NCBI GenBank assembly: GCA_012842605.1
Contig: DUSN01000095.1
Span: 28,493 to 92,492 of the forward strand
DNA length: 64,000 bases
Source of the DNA: Clostridiales bacterium
GTDB lineage: Bacteria; Bacillota; Clostridia; Caldicoprobacterales; DTU083
Direction of reading: 5' to 3'
Of the stretch, positions 63,875 through 64,000 are shown piece after piece. Numbering within the stretch: position 1 is the stretch's first letter; the number at the start of each line of letters is the position of its first letter. A model generated the notes under the pieces. The model saw only the letters and a program-made list of their open reading frames with translations, did no database searches and was not told the DNA's origin. A program made the position numbers and the translations under genes.

Positions 63875-64000
63875 TGTCACCGCCGGGATATAATTGACCC
63901 ATAGCGCCGGACAAGAATTGACCCACACCAAACCAACGGTTTACCATAAAGTGTGACAAATACTTTTATGGGAGATGACCGTATGATAAGGAGTGGGCTA
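63875..64000 (+). mobile_element. Probable left end of an IS21-type insertion sequence (partial)
   Basis: From TGTCACCGCCGGG (63875) there are two ~21-base direct repeats, CGCCGGGATATAATTGACCCA (minus its last base) at 63881-63901 and CGCCGG-ACAAGAATTGACCCA at 63905-63925, with 17 of 21 positions alike. Multiple terminal repeats containing ATTGACCCA next to a TGT end are characteristic of IS21-type elements. The window ends before the transposase. Confidence 0.55.
63983..64000 (+). CDS. Start of a probable transposase gene (IstA-like), cut by the window edge
   Basis: An ATG at 63983 preceded by GGGAGATG opens a frame reading MIRSGL up to the last base. Its position just inside the IS21-like end suggests the istA transposase. 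Six codons are too few for a family assignment. Confidence 0.4.

Overview
This window looks like a chromosomal segment of an anaerobic, spore-forming member of the Clostridia (Bacillota). The reasons are a six-gene Rnf ion-pumping ferredoxin:NAD+ oxidoreductase operon, a trimeric electron-bifurcating [FeFe]-hydrogenase operon, groESL under a perfect CIRCE element, sporulation-type genes (PdaB-like deacetylase, YhcN/YlaJ lipoprotein, DUF4183 proteins, a cortex-type amidase), frequent TTG/GTG starts behind strong Shine-Dalgarno sequences, and moderate G+C. The genus assignment is not resolvable from the sequence alone; a cellulolytic or saccharolytic relative of Acetivibrio/Ruminiclostridium is my guess.

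Layout. 1-10.3 kb: the end of a sugar ABC permease gene followed by four tightly packed carbohydrate-active enzyme genes (a 1523-aa beta-helix/GH101-like protein, a GH63/GH37-like glucosidase, a DUF5060-DUF4038 apiosidase-like hydrolase and a GH31 glycosidase). None has a signal peptide, so they probably act on imported oligosaccharides. 10.4-15.9 kb: polA-coaE-lytic transglycosylase-oligopeptide-binding lipoprotein. 16.0 kb: tRNA-Leu(GAG) with a consensus promoter, then a 43-bp tandem repeat and two half-size TauE/SafE (TSUP) genes. 17.2-22.6 kb: rnfCDGEAB. 22.6-30.9 kb: housekeeping and orphan genes (solitary DNA methyltransferase, spore lipoprotein, lgt, a small membrane protein, DUF1836, pncB, patatin phospholipase, DivIVA-like protein). 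30.9-33.8 kb on the minus strand: groEL, groES and a DUF6062 gene. 33.9-43.4 kb: a SPOR-domain protein and a large hydrogen-metabolism block. In this block a sensory-type [FeFe]-hydrogenase with an Ala in place of the proton-relay Cys sits among two DRTGG proteins, an anti-sigma-like ATPase and a PHP phosphoesterase. Directly downstream is hydC-ATPase-ferredoxin-hydB-hydA, whose promoter carries two Rex-like boxes. 43.4-57.1 kb: QueG-like protein, an orphan gene, a type IIA topoisomerase pair, PdaB-like deacetylase, a two-OB-fold SSB-like protein, a LysM protein, a YerC/TrpR-like regulator, pcrA and ligA. 57.2-63.4 kb: spore-surface-like DUF4183 proteins and a large cell-wall amidase. The last ~125 bp look like the left end of an IS21-type element.

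How the genes fit together. Rnf and HydABC together give a redox hub: HydABC couples NADH plus reduced ferredoxin to H2, and Rnf couples ferredoxin:NAD+ electron transfer to an ion gradient. The sensory hydrogenase cassette and the Rex-like sites suggest that H2 and NADH/NAD+ status control this hub. This is the most interesting part of the window. Other notable points are an in-frame stop codon at the 5' end of pcrA, a ~190-aa coiled coil inserted inside the catalytic domain of the amidase, and the 1046-aa multi-repeat DUF4183 protein. No CRISPR array, prophage or rRNA operon was seen.
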